Positions 1 through 5,962 of a DNA stretch of 9,782 bases are shown piece by piece; the stretch's first letter is position 1, and each line of letters opens with the position of its first letter. The position numbers were made by a program, and so were the translations under genes. Where the stretch lies: contig JAAYGZ010000401.1 of the NCBI GenBank assembly GCA_012727515.1, positions 1-9,782 on the forward strand. The letters run 5' to 3'. The notes beneath the pieces are model-generated. The model was not told where the DNA came from, did not search any database, and saw nothing but the letters and a program-made list of their open reading frames with translations. Origin of the DNA: Desulfovibrionales bacterium. GTDB lineage: Bacteria > Desulfobacterota > Desulfovibrionia > Desulfovibrionales > Desulfomicrobiaceae.

Positions 1-128
1 CTGCACAATATGCCCAAATCAGGTCTGTTCATTGGCTGAATTAAAAAATTTGTATCATCAGATAAAAATAATACGGTATATTTACAACAACTTTGTCCAC
101 AACAACGTCAGTCACACCCAAGCACACA

Positions 129-157
129 GTAGTACATGGTTCGGACGCATGTACTAC
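129..157. repeat. Perfect inverted repeat, 10-bp arms, 9-nt loop
   Basis: GTAGTACATG at 129-138 is exactly reverse-complemented by CATGTACTAC at 148-157, with a 9-nt spacer between them. No U-tract follows on either strand, so it does not look like an intrinsic terminator. It lies 143-172 bp upstream of the rfbA start. It could be an operator for a dimeric regulator, an RNA hairpin in a long rfbA leader, or the end of something that begins left of the window. The repeat itself is seen directly; its function is unknown. Confidence 0.6.
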
Positions 158-230
158 ACGCAGGCAGCGCGTATCCGTGACCAAAGCCTGCCATCCATGA
201 ACATGAGTATGGATAAACATGGCAATATCT

Positions 231-261
231 TTGACTTTATGGCGTAGCCAACGTACATACT
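231..261 (+). promoter_or_regulatory. Candidate sigma70-type promoter for rfbA
   Basis: TTGACT at 231-236 matches the -35 consensus at 5 of 6 positions. It is followed by weak -10 candidates: TACATA at 254-259 with a 17-nt spacer, or CATACT at 256-261 with a 19-nt spacer. The element is 40-70 bp upstream of the rfbA ATG. The poor -10 match keeps confidence low. Confidence 0.28.
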
Positions 262-300
262 AAAGCAGAGATTTTTTCCACCCTAACCAAGGACGTATCC

Positions 301-1197
301 ATGAAAGGCATCATCCTTGCGGGCGGCTCTGGCACCCGCCTCTATCCACTGACAGTGGCGACCAGCAAACAGCTTCTGCCTGTTTATGACAAGCCCATGA
401 TTTATTATCCCTTATCAGTGTTATTATTGGCAGGCATTACAGACATTCTCATCATTTCTACTCCTGACGATCTGCCGCGATTTCAGTCATTACTTGGATC
501 TGGAGCAGACCTTGGCGTGCAGTTCTCGTACAAGGTCCAGCCTTCGCCCGATGGCCTGGCCCAGGCATTTATCCTGGGCGAAGAATTTATTGCGCAGGAT
601 AATGTCTGCCTGGTGCTGGGAGACAACATCATCTATGGTGTTGGTTTGTCGCAGATTCTGACGCGCTGCATGGCTCTGACCCAGGGAAGTATTATTTTTG
701 GCTACCCGGTCAGGGACCCTGAGCGCTACGGCGTGGTGGAGTTTGATGCCAAGGGCACAGTGATCAGTATTGAGGAAAAGCCTCAGCGCCCAAAATCCAA
801 ATATGCCGTGCCCGGCATTTATTTTTACGACAACACAGTGGTGGGTATTGCCAAAAAACTGCGTCCTTCAGCCAGAGGCGAGCTGGAAATCACTGACGTT
901 AATCGTGAATACCTGCGCCAGGGTACCCTGCACGTGGAACTGCTCGGACGTGGATATGCCTGGCTAGATGCGGGCACCCACGAATCCCTGCACCAGGCTG
1001 GCAGCTTTGTGCAGGCCATTCAGGAACGTCAGGGTTTTAAAGTTGCCTGTCTGGAAGAAATAGCCTTTCGCAAAGGCTATATCAACGCAGAACAATTACG
1101 CCACCTGGCAGAGCGCTACGCAAAAAATGAGTATGGAGCATATCTTCTTGAGATTGTCAGCGACGATTGCCAGGCAGGAACGGAAGAACTAAAGTGA
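301..1197 (+). CDS. rfbA: Glucose-1-phosphate thymidylyltransferase
   Basis: This enzyme joins dTTP and glucose 1-phosphate to give dTDP-glucose and pyrophosphate. That is the first step of dTDP-L-rhamnose and related deoxysugar synthesis for surface polysaccharides, and it takes place in the cytoplasm. The 298-residue product has the full RmlA/RfbA set: the nucleotide-binding loop [11 protein letters not shown] (8-18), KPMIYYPLS (31-39), VLGDN with Asp108, [15 protein letters not shown] (158-172), [10 protein letters not shown] (196-205) and [10 protein letters not shown] with Asp223. Asp108 and Asp223 correspond to the metal-binding aspartates of the family. The length is normal (about 290). 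The ATG at 301 is preceded by AAGGA at a usual distance and gives the canonical N-terminus MKGIILAGG. The other dTDP-rhamnose genes (rfbB, rfbC, rfbD) do not follow here, so it is either the last gene of a cluster to the left or a lone gene. It appears intact. Confidence 0.96.
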   Translation: MKGIILAGGSGTRLYPLTVATSKQLLPVYDKPMIYYPLSVLLLAGITDILIISTPDDLPRFQSLLGSGADLGVQFSYKVQPSPDGLAQAFILGEEFIAQDNVCLVLGDNIIYGVGLSQILTRCMALTQGSIIFGYPVRDPERYGVVEFDAKGTVISIEEKPQRPKSKYAVPGIYFYDNTVVGIAKKLRPSARGELEITDVNREYLRQGTLHVELLGRGYAWLDAGTHESLHQAGSFVQAIQERQGFKVACLEEIAFRKGYINAEQLRHLAERYAKNEYGAYLLEIVSDDCQAGTEELK

Positions 1198-1218
1198 GAA
1201 TCCAGGCTGGACGCTGTT

Positions 1219-1247
1219 TTGCCTATCATTTAGAGCACAGCCATATT
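1219..1247 (+). promoter_or_regulatory. Candidate promoter for bfr
   Basis: TTGCCT at 1219-1224 and CATATT at 1242-1247 are separated by exactly 17 nt, and each matches the sigma70 consensus at 4 of 6 positions. They lie in the 83-bp gap between rfbA and bfr, leaving a leader of roughly 25-30 nt before the AAGGAG ribosome binding site. This is plausible but rests only on consensus matching. Confidence 0.3.
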
Positions 1248-1280
1248 TGATAACAACATATAAACCACAAGGAGAATTCC

Positions 1281-1820
1281 ATGTCTGAACGTTTGTCCAA
1301 AGAAGAACGCCGTGCCCGTGTAATTGATGTCCTTAATGAGGCTCGCGCCATGGAACTGTTTGGTATCACCCAATACATGAACCAGCATTATGGCCTGGAC
1401 GATATGGATTACGGTGAATTGGCAGCAAAAATGAAACTTATTGCCATTGATGAAATGCGCCATGCAGAGATGTTTGCCGAACGAGTCAAGGAACTGGGCG
1501 GTGAACCCTGCACATCGTATGAAGGTGATCTGCAAAAAGGTCAGGATGTGCACAGCATTTACCCCTACGATACCAAGCTTGAAGATGACACCATTGATAT
1601 CTACAGCCAGTTCTTACTGGTCTGTCGCGAAAACGGCGATTCTCTGAGCGCCAAGCTTTTTGAAACCATCATTGAAGAAGAACAGGCCCACATGAATTAC
1701 TTTGACAACGTAGGTAACCACATCCAGGCCTTAGGAGACACCTATTTGTCCAAAATCGCCGGTACATCCGCCTCAACCGGCCCATCCACCAAGGGCTTTC
1801 TCATCAGCGGCGGCAACTAA
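1281..1820 (+). CDS. bfr: Bacterioferritin (haem-containing 24-mer ferritin)
   Basis: The product is a cytoplasmic iron-storage and detoxification protein that oxidises Fe(II) at a di-iron centre and stores it as a mineral in a hollow shell. The 179-residue protein shows a complete ferroxidase ligand set: Glu25, Glu58, His61, Glu101, Glu134 and His137. Met59, in the EMRH motif, sits where the bridging haem ligand is expected. From memory, D. desulfuricans Bfr uses Glu23, Glu56, Met57, His59, Glu99, Glu132 and His135, so every position is shifted by +2 here. That Desulfovibrio protein carries the unusual iron-coproporphyrin III haem; that this homologue does too is inference. The Ser/Thr/Gly-rich tail (161-179) is probably flexible. 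The start has a strong AAGGAG at 1269-1274. No rubredoxin gene is adjacent, unlike the operon I recall for D. desulfuricans. Confidence 0.93.
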   Translation: MSERLSKEERRARVIDVLNEARAMELFGITQYMNQHYGLDDMDYGELAAKMKLIAIDEMRHAEMFAERVKELGGEPCTSYEGDLQKGQDVHSIYPYDTKLEDDTIDIYSQFLLVCRENGDSLSAKLFETIIEEEQAHMNYFDNVGNHIQALGDTYLSKIAGTSASTGPSTKGFLISGGN

Positions 1821-1827
1821 TCCTTTG

Positions 1828-1854
1828 TGCGTGGCGTACCCCCTGCGCCACGCA
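1828..1854 (+). terminator. GC-rich hairpin after bfr, possible terminator
   Basis: TGCGTGGCG at 1828-1836 pairs perfectly with CGCCACGCA at 1846-1854 around a 9-nt loop, starting 7 nt after the bfr stop codon. The 9-bp G+C-rich stem is stable and well placed to end the bfr transcript. It is followed by ACGTCTTGCT rather than a run of T. It may be a weak intrinsic terminator, a Rho-assisted end or an mRNA-stabilising hairpin. Confidence 0.5.
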
Positions 1855-1975
1855 ACGTCTTGCTACAACGTGCTGCTGATCTTCTTTGGTCCATTGATGA
1901 GCACCAGCCCATATCTTGCTTTTTCACTATATGAGCACTAGGAATCGCAGAAATTGATACGTCAAAGGTGATTGC

Positions 1976-2818
1976 ATGTCTTTATTGCCGGGAAAAACAC
2001 AGGAATTCTATAAAATGCAGGGCAGTGGCAATGACTTTATTGTCATTGATAACCGCGACAAATCCATATCCCAGAACATCATGCCTGCCTGGGCCACCAC
2101 GCTGTGCCCCAGGGCCTTTCGCATTGGCGCTGATGGCATTATTTTTCTGGAAATGGACGAGACCGGACGCGGAACCACTGCCTGGCATTTTTTCAATGCT
2201 GATGGATCACGGGCTGAAATGTGTGGCAATGGAGCACGGTGTGCCACCCTGCTGGCTCATCTGCTGGGCATGGCTCCGGCAGAGCACAGTATGCTTACTG
2301 ATGCCGGGCCAATCCGGGCCAAGGTATCCCCGGACAAAGGCTACGTAGAAGTGCAGCTCACGCCTGCCAGGGACATGCGTTTTCATTTTTCTTTACAGCT
2401 GACGGATACAATCTGGACCGCGCATTTTGCCAACACCGGCGTGCCGCATACAGTGCTTATTACCGACCAGCTCAGCGCACTGGATGTCCGCGCACTGGGC
2501 GCTGCTGTGCGCTACCATGACATATTTCAGCCAGCAGGGACCAACGTTAATTTTATCCAGATTGATGATCGCACCCATCTTCGCCTGCGCACCTATGAAC
2601 GCGGCGTGGAGGACGAGACCTATGCCTGCGGCACGGGCGCTGCGGCAGCAGTGGCCGTGGCCCATGCTCTGGAGCTCTGTGAGCCAACAGTAACCGTCAC
2701 CACGTCTGGCGGAGAACAGCTGCAGATCCGCATAGAAGGCCCGGATATTTTTCTGCGCGGCGCAGCGCAGATTATTTATCGTGGAGAATTTTCCAGCACG
2801 GCGCTTGGCCTGGAATAG
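1976..2818 (+). CDS. dapF: Diaminopimelate epimerase
   Basis: DapF interconverts LL- and meso-diaminopimelate, the penultimate step of lysine synthesis, and supplies meso-DAP for peptidoglycan cross-links. It is a cytoplasmic, cofactor-free racemase that uses two cysteines as acid and base. Both are present: Cys83 in EMCGNGARC and Cys218 in ACGTGAAAA. Other family landmarks are MQGSGNDFIVID (14-25), RIGADG (49-54), NADGSRAEMCGNG (74-86), the NTGVPH motif (153-158) and the YERGVEDET segment (207-215). The 280-residue length is normal. The ATG at 1976 has AAAGGTG just upstream. The internal Met14 would remove the first strand and has no ribosome binding site. It lies 58 bp upstream of dapA, which makes a dapF-dapA transcript likely. 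The gene appears intact. Confidence 0.95.
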   Translation: MSLLPGKTQEFYKMQGSGNDFIVIDNRDKSISQNIMPAWATTLCPRAFRIGADGIIFLEMDETGRGTTAWHFFNADGSRAEMCGNGARCATLLAHLLGMAPAEHSMLTDAGPIRAKVSPDKGYVEVQLTPARDMRFHFSLQLTDTIWTAHFANTGVPHTVLITDQLSALDVRALGAAVRYHDIFQPAGTNVNFIQIDDRTHLRLRTYERGVEDETYACGTGAAAAVAVAHALELCEPTVTVTTSGGEQLQIRIEGPDIFLRGAAQIIYRGEFSSTALGLE

Positions 2819-2864
2819 CCCGGCAACCTTGCCTGCGTCCCATGCACACCTCAAGACCCTTACC

Positions 2865-2870
2865 GGGAGG
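2865..2870 (+). promoter_or_regulatory. Ribosome binding site fixing the dapA start
   Basis: GGGAGG ends 6 nt before the ATG at 2877. The same frame is open back to 2781, inside the end of dapF, but only the 2877 start has this signal and gives the conserved DapA N-terminus. Confidence 0.8.
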
Positions 2871-2876
2871 AACACG

Positions 2877-3755
2877 ATGCAATTCAAAGGAGCATTCACG
2901 GCCCTGGTCACTCCGTTTACAAACGGAGTTGTTGACGAAGAAGCGTATCGAAACCTGATTGAATGGCAGGTTGAAAGCGGAATCAATGGAGTTGTTCCCT
3001 GTGGCACCACGGGCGAGTCCGCGACCATTAGCCATGACGAACATAAACAGGTGATTAAAATCTGTGTTGATCAGGTGAAAGGGCGTGTTCCTGTGCTGGC
3101 CGGTGCTGGCTCCAATAATACAGCAGAGGCCGTAGAACTGACCCGATTCGCCAAAGAAGCTGGCGCTGATGGCGCCCTGCTCATCACCCCTTATTACAAT
3201 AAACCAACCCAGGAAGGCCTGTACCAGCACTTCAAGCGTATTGCTGCTGAAGTGTCTATGCCCTTTATCCTCTATAATGTCCCAGGCCGGACCAGTGTAA
3301 ATCTTCTGCCTGCCACCCTGGCCCGCTTGAATAAAGACATTCCCGAAGTGCTGGGTGTCAAGGAAGCTACTGCCGATCTGACTCAGATTTCCCAGGTGCT
3401 GGAACTGTGCGGTCCTGACTTTCAGGTGCTTTCAGGCGATGATTTTACTGTGCTGCCCCTGTTGTCAGTAGGTGGCTGCGGTGTCATTTCTGTGGTTTCC
3501 AACATTTTGCCTGATACAATGAGCGGCCTGTGTTCAGCCTGGTTTGCCAACAACATTGCTCAGGCCCAGGCCTTTCATTTTGAGTTAGCCGCTTATTCGC
3601 GCATGATGTTTGTGGAAACCAATCCTATCCCTGTTAAAACAGCGCTGGCCTTGATGGGACGCATCAAACTGGAGCTACGCCTGCCCCTGGTGCCTCTTGG
3701 AGCAGCCAATGCTGAAGCATTGCGCTCTTTTCTGGCCGGGAAAAACATGATCTGA
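2877..3755 (+). CDS. dapA: 4-Hydroxy-tetrahydrodipicolinate synthase
   Basis: DapA condenses pyruvate with L-aspartate semialdehyde, the first committed step of the lysine/diaminopimelate pathway, in the cytoplasm. It is a (beta/alpha)8 class I aldolase. The Schiff-base lysine is Lys162 in LGVKEATADL. The proton-relay residues Thr44, Thr45 (GTTGES), Tyr107 (TPYYNKP) and Tyr133 (YNVPGRT) are present, and Arg138 should bind the substrate carboxylate. The 292-residue length matches the family (about 290). The start at 2877 gives MQFKGAFTALVTPF, the usual N-terminus; a longer frame from 2781 would add 32 residues that run back into dapF and have no family counterpart. It probably shares a transcript with dapF, and a strong terminator follows 15 nt after the stop. 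Many DapA enzymes are feedback-inhibited by lysine; I do not judge this from the sequence. Confidence 0.96.
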   Translation: MQFKGAFTALVTPFTNGVVDEEAYRNLIEWQVESGINGVVPCGTTGESATISHDEHKQVIKICVDQVKGRVPVLAGAGSNNTAEAVELTRFAKEAGADGALLITPYYNKPTQEGLYQHFKRIAAEVSMPFILYNVPGRTSVNLLPATLARLNKDIPEVLGVKEATADLTQISQVLELCGPDFQVLSGDDFTVLPLLSVGGCGVISVVSNILPDTMSGLCSAWFANNIAQAQAFHFELAAYSRMMFVETNPIPVKTALALMGRIKLELRLPLVPLGAANAEALRSFLAGKNMI

Positions 3756-3770
3756 ACACATGGAGCACGT

Positions 3771-3809
3771 AAAAAAGGCCTGTGATCTATACAAATCCAG
3801 GCCTTTTTT
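3771..3809. terminator. Bidirectional intrinsic terminator between dapA and modA
   Basis: AAAAAAGGCCTG at 3771-3782 and CAGGCCTTTTTT at 3798-3809 are perfect 12-bp inverted arms around a 15-nt loop. Each direction has a G+C stem followed by a T run, so it can stop dapA transcription (stop codon 15 nt before) and modA transcription coming the other way (stop codon 17 nt away). The convergent layout and symmetry make this a confident call. Confidence 0.92.
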
Positions 3810-3826
3810 ATTGGGCAACAAAAAAA

Positions 3827-4570
3827 TCATGGAGCACTGAAGCCAAAGGTGCTTAAAATGCCCTGGCCTTCTGCGCTCTGGACATAATCAATAAACTTTT
3901 GTCCAAGCTCTCGCTGTGCAGAGGCCTGCACAACGGCGATGGGATAGCGAATCGGCTTATGGCCTGGAACCTCGGCCACAACATTGACCTTATCCGCCTG
4001 CACGGCTGCGTCAGTGGCATAGACAAACCCGGCCTGCACTTCTGCCCGCACCACATAATCCAGTGCCTGGCGGACATTCTCGGCCAAAACAAATTTTGGA
4101 GCCAAGGTATCATACACGCCCAGAGCAGTCAGAGCGCCCTTTGCATATCGGCCAACCGGAACAGATTCAGGATTACCAAGCGCAATACGGGTAACGGCTT
4201 CGCTCTGTAAATCCTGCACATTTGTGATACCTGTTTCTGCACGCGGAGTAATCAAAACCAGGCTATTGCCCGCAAAATCACTCCGTGTTGCCGAATCAAT
4301 AAGCGCTCCTGCTTTGTCCATGGTTTCCTGGTCAGCAGAAGCAAAGACATCAACGGGCGCTCCCTGCATCATCTGTTGCAGCAAAGGCCCTGAAGCAGCA
4401 AAATTAAAGACCAGGGTAGTTCCGGGATTGGCTTTTTCAAAAGGCGCTTTCATTTCCTCAAAAGCATTGGTTAAGCTGGCCGCTGCTGAAACGAGCAGCT
4501 CACCTGCCACAGCAGAATGCAGCGGAGAAAGGATAAAGGCCAAACAAAACACGCACATGGATCTGAACAT
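3827..4570 (-). CDS. modA: Molybdate/tungstate ABC transporter, periplasmic binding protein
   Basis: ModA captures molybdate (and probably tungstate) in the periplasm and delivers it to the ModB-ModC membrane complex. The 247-residue product begins with a Sec signal peptide: MFRSM, a hydrophobic core (about 6-16) and an AVA-GE cleavage site after residue 22. The mature protein follows the ModA pattern: LLVSAAASLTNAFEEM (25-40), FNFAASGPLLQQM (55-67), PVDVFASAD (72-80), the GNPESVPVGRYAK segment (132-144) and GFVYATDA (181-188). In known ModA proteins these segments supply the Ser/Ala/Val/Tyr ligands of the oxyanion. The start at 4570 has AGGAGA 5 nt upstream; longer versions of the frame run into the tunR region. 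The gene is divergent from tunR, with a TunR-type operator 67 bp upstream. It is separated from modBC by about 4 kb, which is unusual for this transporter. Confidence 0.94.
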   Translation of the reverse strand: MFRSMCVFCLAFILSPLHSAVAGELLVSAAASLTNAFEEMKAPFEKANPGTTLVFNFAASGPLLQQMMQGAPVDVFASADQETMDKAGALIDSATRSDFAGNSLVLITPRAETGITNVQDLQSEAVTRIALGNPESVPVGRYAKGALTALGVYDTLAPKFVLAENVRQALDYVVRAEVQAGFVYATDAAVQADKVNVVAEVPGHKPIRYPIAVVQASAQRELGQKFIDYVQSAEGQGILSTFGFSAP

Positions 4571-4637
4571 AAAAATCTCCTGGTTAAGGTTAGTAGTATT
4601 TTCCTTGTGCTGCCAAACATGCTGGTCAGGCAAGTTA

Positions 4638-4663
4638 GTCACGCCATCAGCCAAATTCGTGAC
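4638..4663. promoter_or_regulatory. TunR operator between modA and tunR
   Basis: GTCACG at 4638-4643 and CGTGAC at 4658-4663 are perfect inverted half-sites with a 14-nt spacer. The match extends by one more base pair if shifted outward on the A/T side (AGTCACG/CGTGACT, 4637-4664). The same arms with the same 14-nt spacing recur at 9387-9412 upstream of modB. The site starts 67 bp upstream of modA and ends 39 bp upstream of tunR, so it can serve modA activation and tunR autoregulation. The roughly 30-bp size fits the motif length I recall for the TunR family. The arm plus spacer layout recalls a tyrosine-recombinase core site. Confidence 0.85.
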
Positions 4664-4702
4664 TGTCTTGATCTCTTGGCCCATGAACACCCACAATATG
4701 GC

Positions 4703-5875
4703 ATGAATACTCCACGTACCCACTCCCCTGACCACGCTTCTGCGCAGACTCTTGCAGAGGTTGATCCTGACACTCTGCGCCAGATAGTGCTGCTTGCGCA
4801 GAATGAACTCAAGCGGCGCAGTCTTGCCCAGGCCACACTCCGGCCCCCCAAAGTCACCCGTCTTTTTCAGGTTCCTGAATCAGTAAAATACCTCACGCCT
4901 GCCCAGATTGATACCTGGGCCAAAGCATTTCACACCTGGGTGCAAAGCGCCAAAGACCAGCGCACTCGCCAATCACGCACGCGCATGTGGCTGCTTTTTC
5001 AGCTTCTGCGCCACACAGGCATGCGTTTAGGCGAAGCGTTGGAGCTTGATGACCGATCTGATTTTGATCTGACCAAACACGTGGTGCATATTGGCCAGGA
5101 CGCACCGCGTGAAATTCCTTTGCCCGTGGAACTCGCTGACCTGTTGCGCTTATTTTTTGAATCACCCATGAGCGTTGAGTTACGCGGCCAGATCTTTCAG
5201 CTTGACCCAGGTTATGTACGGCGGATTTTTTCTGAACGTGGCAAAGACACGGGCATCCCGCGTGATTTGCTCAATCCTCGTGTTCTGCGTCACTCCAGAG
5301 CAGTAGAACTGCTGCGCGCCGGAGTACCCATGCCCTTGGTTGATACCATCCTTGGACAAGCTCCCCAGCCCCAATCAGCGCACTATGTCAGTTTTTCTGA
5401 TGCTGATTCCCGTCGCATTATGAATCACTACATTCAGACAACCAGCAAGGTAAAAACCTCTGCGCGAAACATTTTTATTGGCCAGATCAGTGCGCTCCGC
5501 CACGGCACTATCCTGACCGAAGTTGAGTTGACCACCAGGGCTGGTCTTAAAATAGTCTCGGTCATTACCAGAGACAGTTTTGAAAATCTGGGCCTGACCG
5601 AGGGCATGACCATTGTTGCCACTGTCAAAGCACCGTGGGTAGTGCTGATCAAGGACGGTGAGCACATGAAAACCAGCGCTCGCAATAAATTTTGTGGAAC
5701 TATTTCAGCGATAAACAAAGGAAAAATCGCTGTGGATGTTATTGTGGATTTGCCTGACGGAACGAAAATTACCTCTCTTATTACAGACGAGTCTGCCAAG
5801 AGTCTTACTTTGCAGGTTGGGGATAGCATCTGCGCCTTGGTCAAGGCTTTTGCAGTTATTTTAACTGTGGAATAA
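4703..5875 (+). CDS. tunR: TunR-type tungstate/molybdate-responsive transcriptional regulator (recombinase-derived DNA-binding domain plus two Mop domains)
   Basis: The 390-residue protein joins a tyrosine-recombinase-like domain (about 60-245, XerC/XerD type) to two tandem Mop domains (about 249-316 and 322-390). The Mop repeats begin KTSARNIFIGQISAL (251-265) and KTSARNKFCGTISAI (323-337), the SARN signature that binds molybdate or tungstate in ModE and ModC. In the recombinase part, Arg108 (TGMRLGEAL), Arg196 (RVLRH) and Tyr228 remain, but the first His of HxxR is Arg193 and the LGH histidine is Gln219. Strand-transfer activity is therefore doubtful. This architecture is that of TunR, reported in Desulfovibrio as an activator of modA and modBC whose effect weakens with tungstate (recalled from the literature). 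The start at 4703 has no clear Shine-Dalgarno sequence; upstream extension would run into modA on the other strand. Its operator lies 39 bp upstream, suggesting autoregulation. Confidence 0.9.
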   Translation: MNTPRTHSPDHASAQTLAEVDPDTLRQIVLLAQNELKRRSLAQATLRPPKVTRLFQVPESVKYLTPAQIDTWAKAFHTWVQSAKDQRTRQSRTRMWLLFQLLRHTGMRLGEALELDDRSDFDLTKHVVHIGQDAPREIPLPVELADLLRLFFESPMSVELRGQIFQLDPGYVRRIFSERGKDTGIPRDLLNPRVLRHSRAVELLRAGVPMPLVDTILGQAPQPQSAHYVSFSDADSRRIMNHYIQTTSKVKTSARNIFIGQISALRHGTILTEVELTTRAGLKIVSVITRDSFENLGLTEGMTIVATVKAPWVVLIKDGEHMKTSARNKFCGTISAINKGKIAVDVIVDLPDGTKITSLITDESAKSLTLQVGDSICALVKAFAVILTVE

Positions 5876-5951
5876 GCTCTGAATAGTCATTCTATTATTT
5901 TCAAATATATGTAACTCTGTATTTATATATTTTTGTATTGCAACAATGCAC

Positions 5952-5956
5952 AGGAG
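5952..5956 (+). promoter_or_regulatory. Ribosome binding site fixing a GTG start
   Basis: AGGAG at 5952-5956 is followed 6 nt later by GTG at 5963. The frame is open from a TTG at 5933, but that codon has no such signal, so translation of the acyltransferase most likely begins at the GTG. Confidence 0.75.
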
Positions 5957-5962
5957 AAATTT

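Larger units (their letters stand above)
1..300. other. Leading stretch without a recognisable gene
   Basis: I recognise no gene in these 300 bp. An open frame at 32-247 (+) would need a TTG start without a Shine-Dalgarno sequence. Its product of about 71 residues resembles no family I know. Its tail ([13 protein letters not shown]) looks somewhat protein-like, so a small gene or the degraded end of an upstream gene cannot be excluded. The first 120 bp are A+T-rich. The stretch also holds the inverted repeat at 129-157 and a candidate promoter for rfbA at 231-261. Confidence 0.5.

Noticed and set aside
156..181. Possible third TunR operator before rfbA (CGTGAC at 176-181)
   Set aside because: Only one half-site is present; the position 14 nt upstream reads ACACGC instead of GTCACG.
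32..247. Open frame of 71 codons before rfbA
   Set aside because: TTG start, no Shine-Dalgarno sequence, no family resemblance, and the inverted repeat at 129-157 lies inside it. Mentioned only as a possible remnant.
2393..3028. Long - strand open frame across dapF and dapA
   Set aside because: Antisense shadow of two confidently assigned genes, with no family resemblance of its own.
4517..4702. N-terminal extension of tunR
   Set aside because: The frame is open but runs back through the modA signal peptide region on the opposite strand and covers the operator; the ATG at 4703 is the credible start.
4571..4735. N-terminal extension of modA
   Set aside because: A Sec signal peptide begins exactly at the Met encoded at 4570, with AGGAGA directly upstream.
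4703..5450. Active phage integrase with an attachment site
   Set aside because: Key catalytic positions are replaced, the C-terminal half is two Mop domains, no phage genes or tRNA are adjacent, and the context is molybdate transport.
5434..5844. 136-codon - strand open frame within tunR
   Set aside because: Lies wholly antisense to the Mop domains; no ribosome binding site or recognisable motif.
5880..5900. Terminator after tunR (AATAG/CTATT)
   Set aside because: The stem is only 5 bp and A+T-rich; too weak to call.
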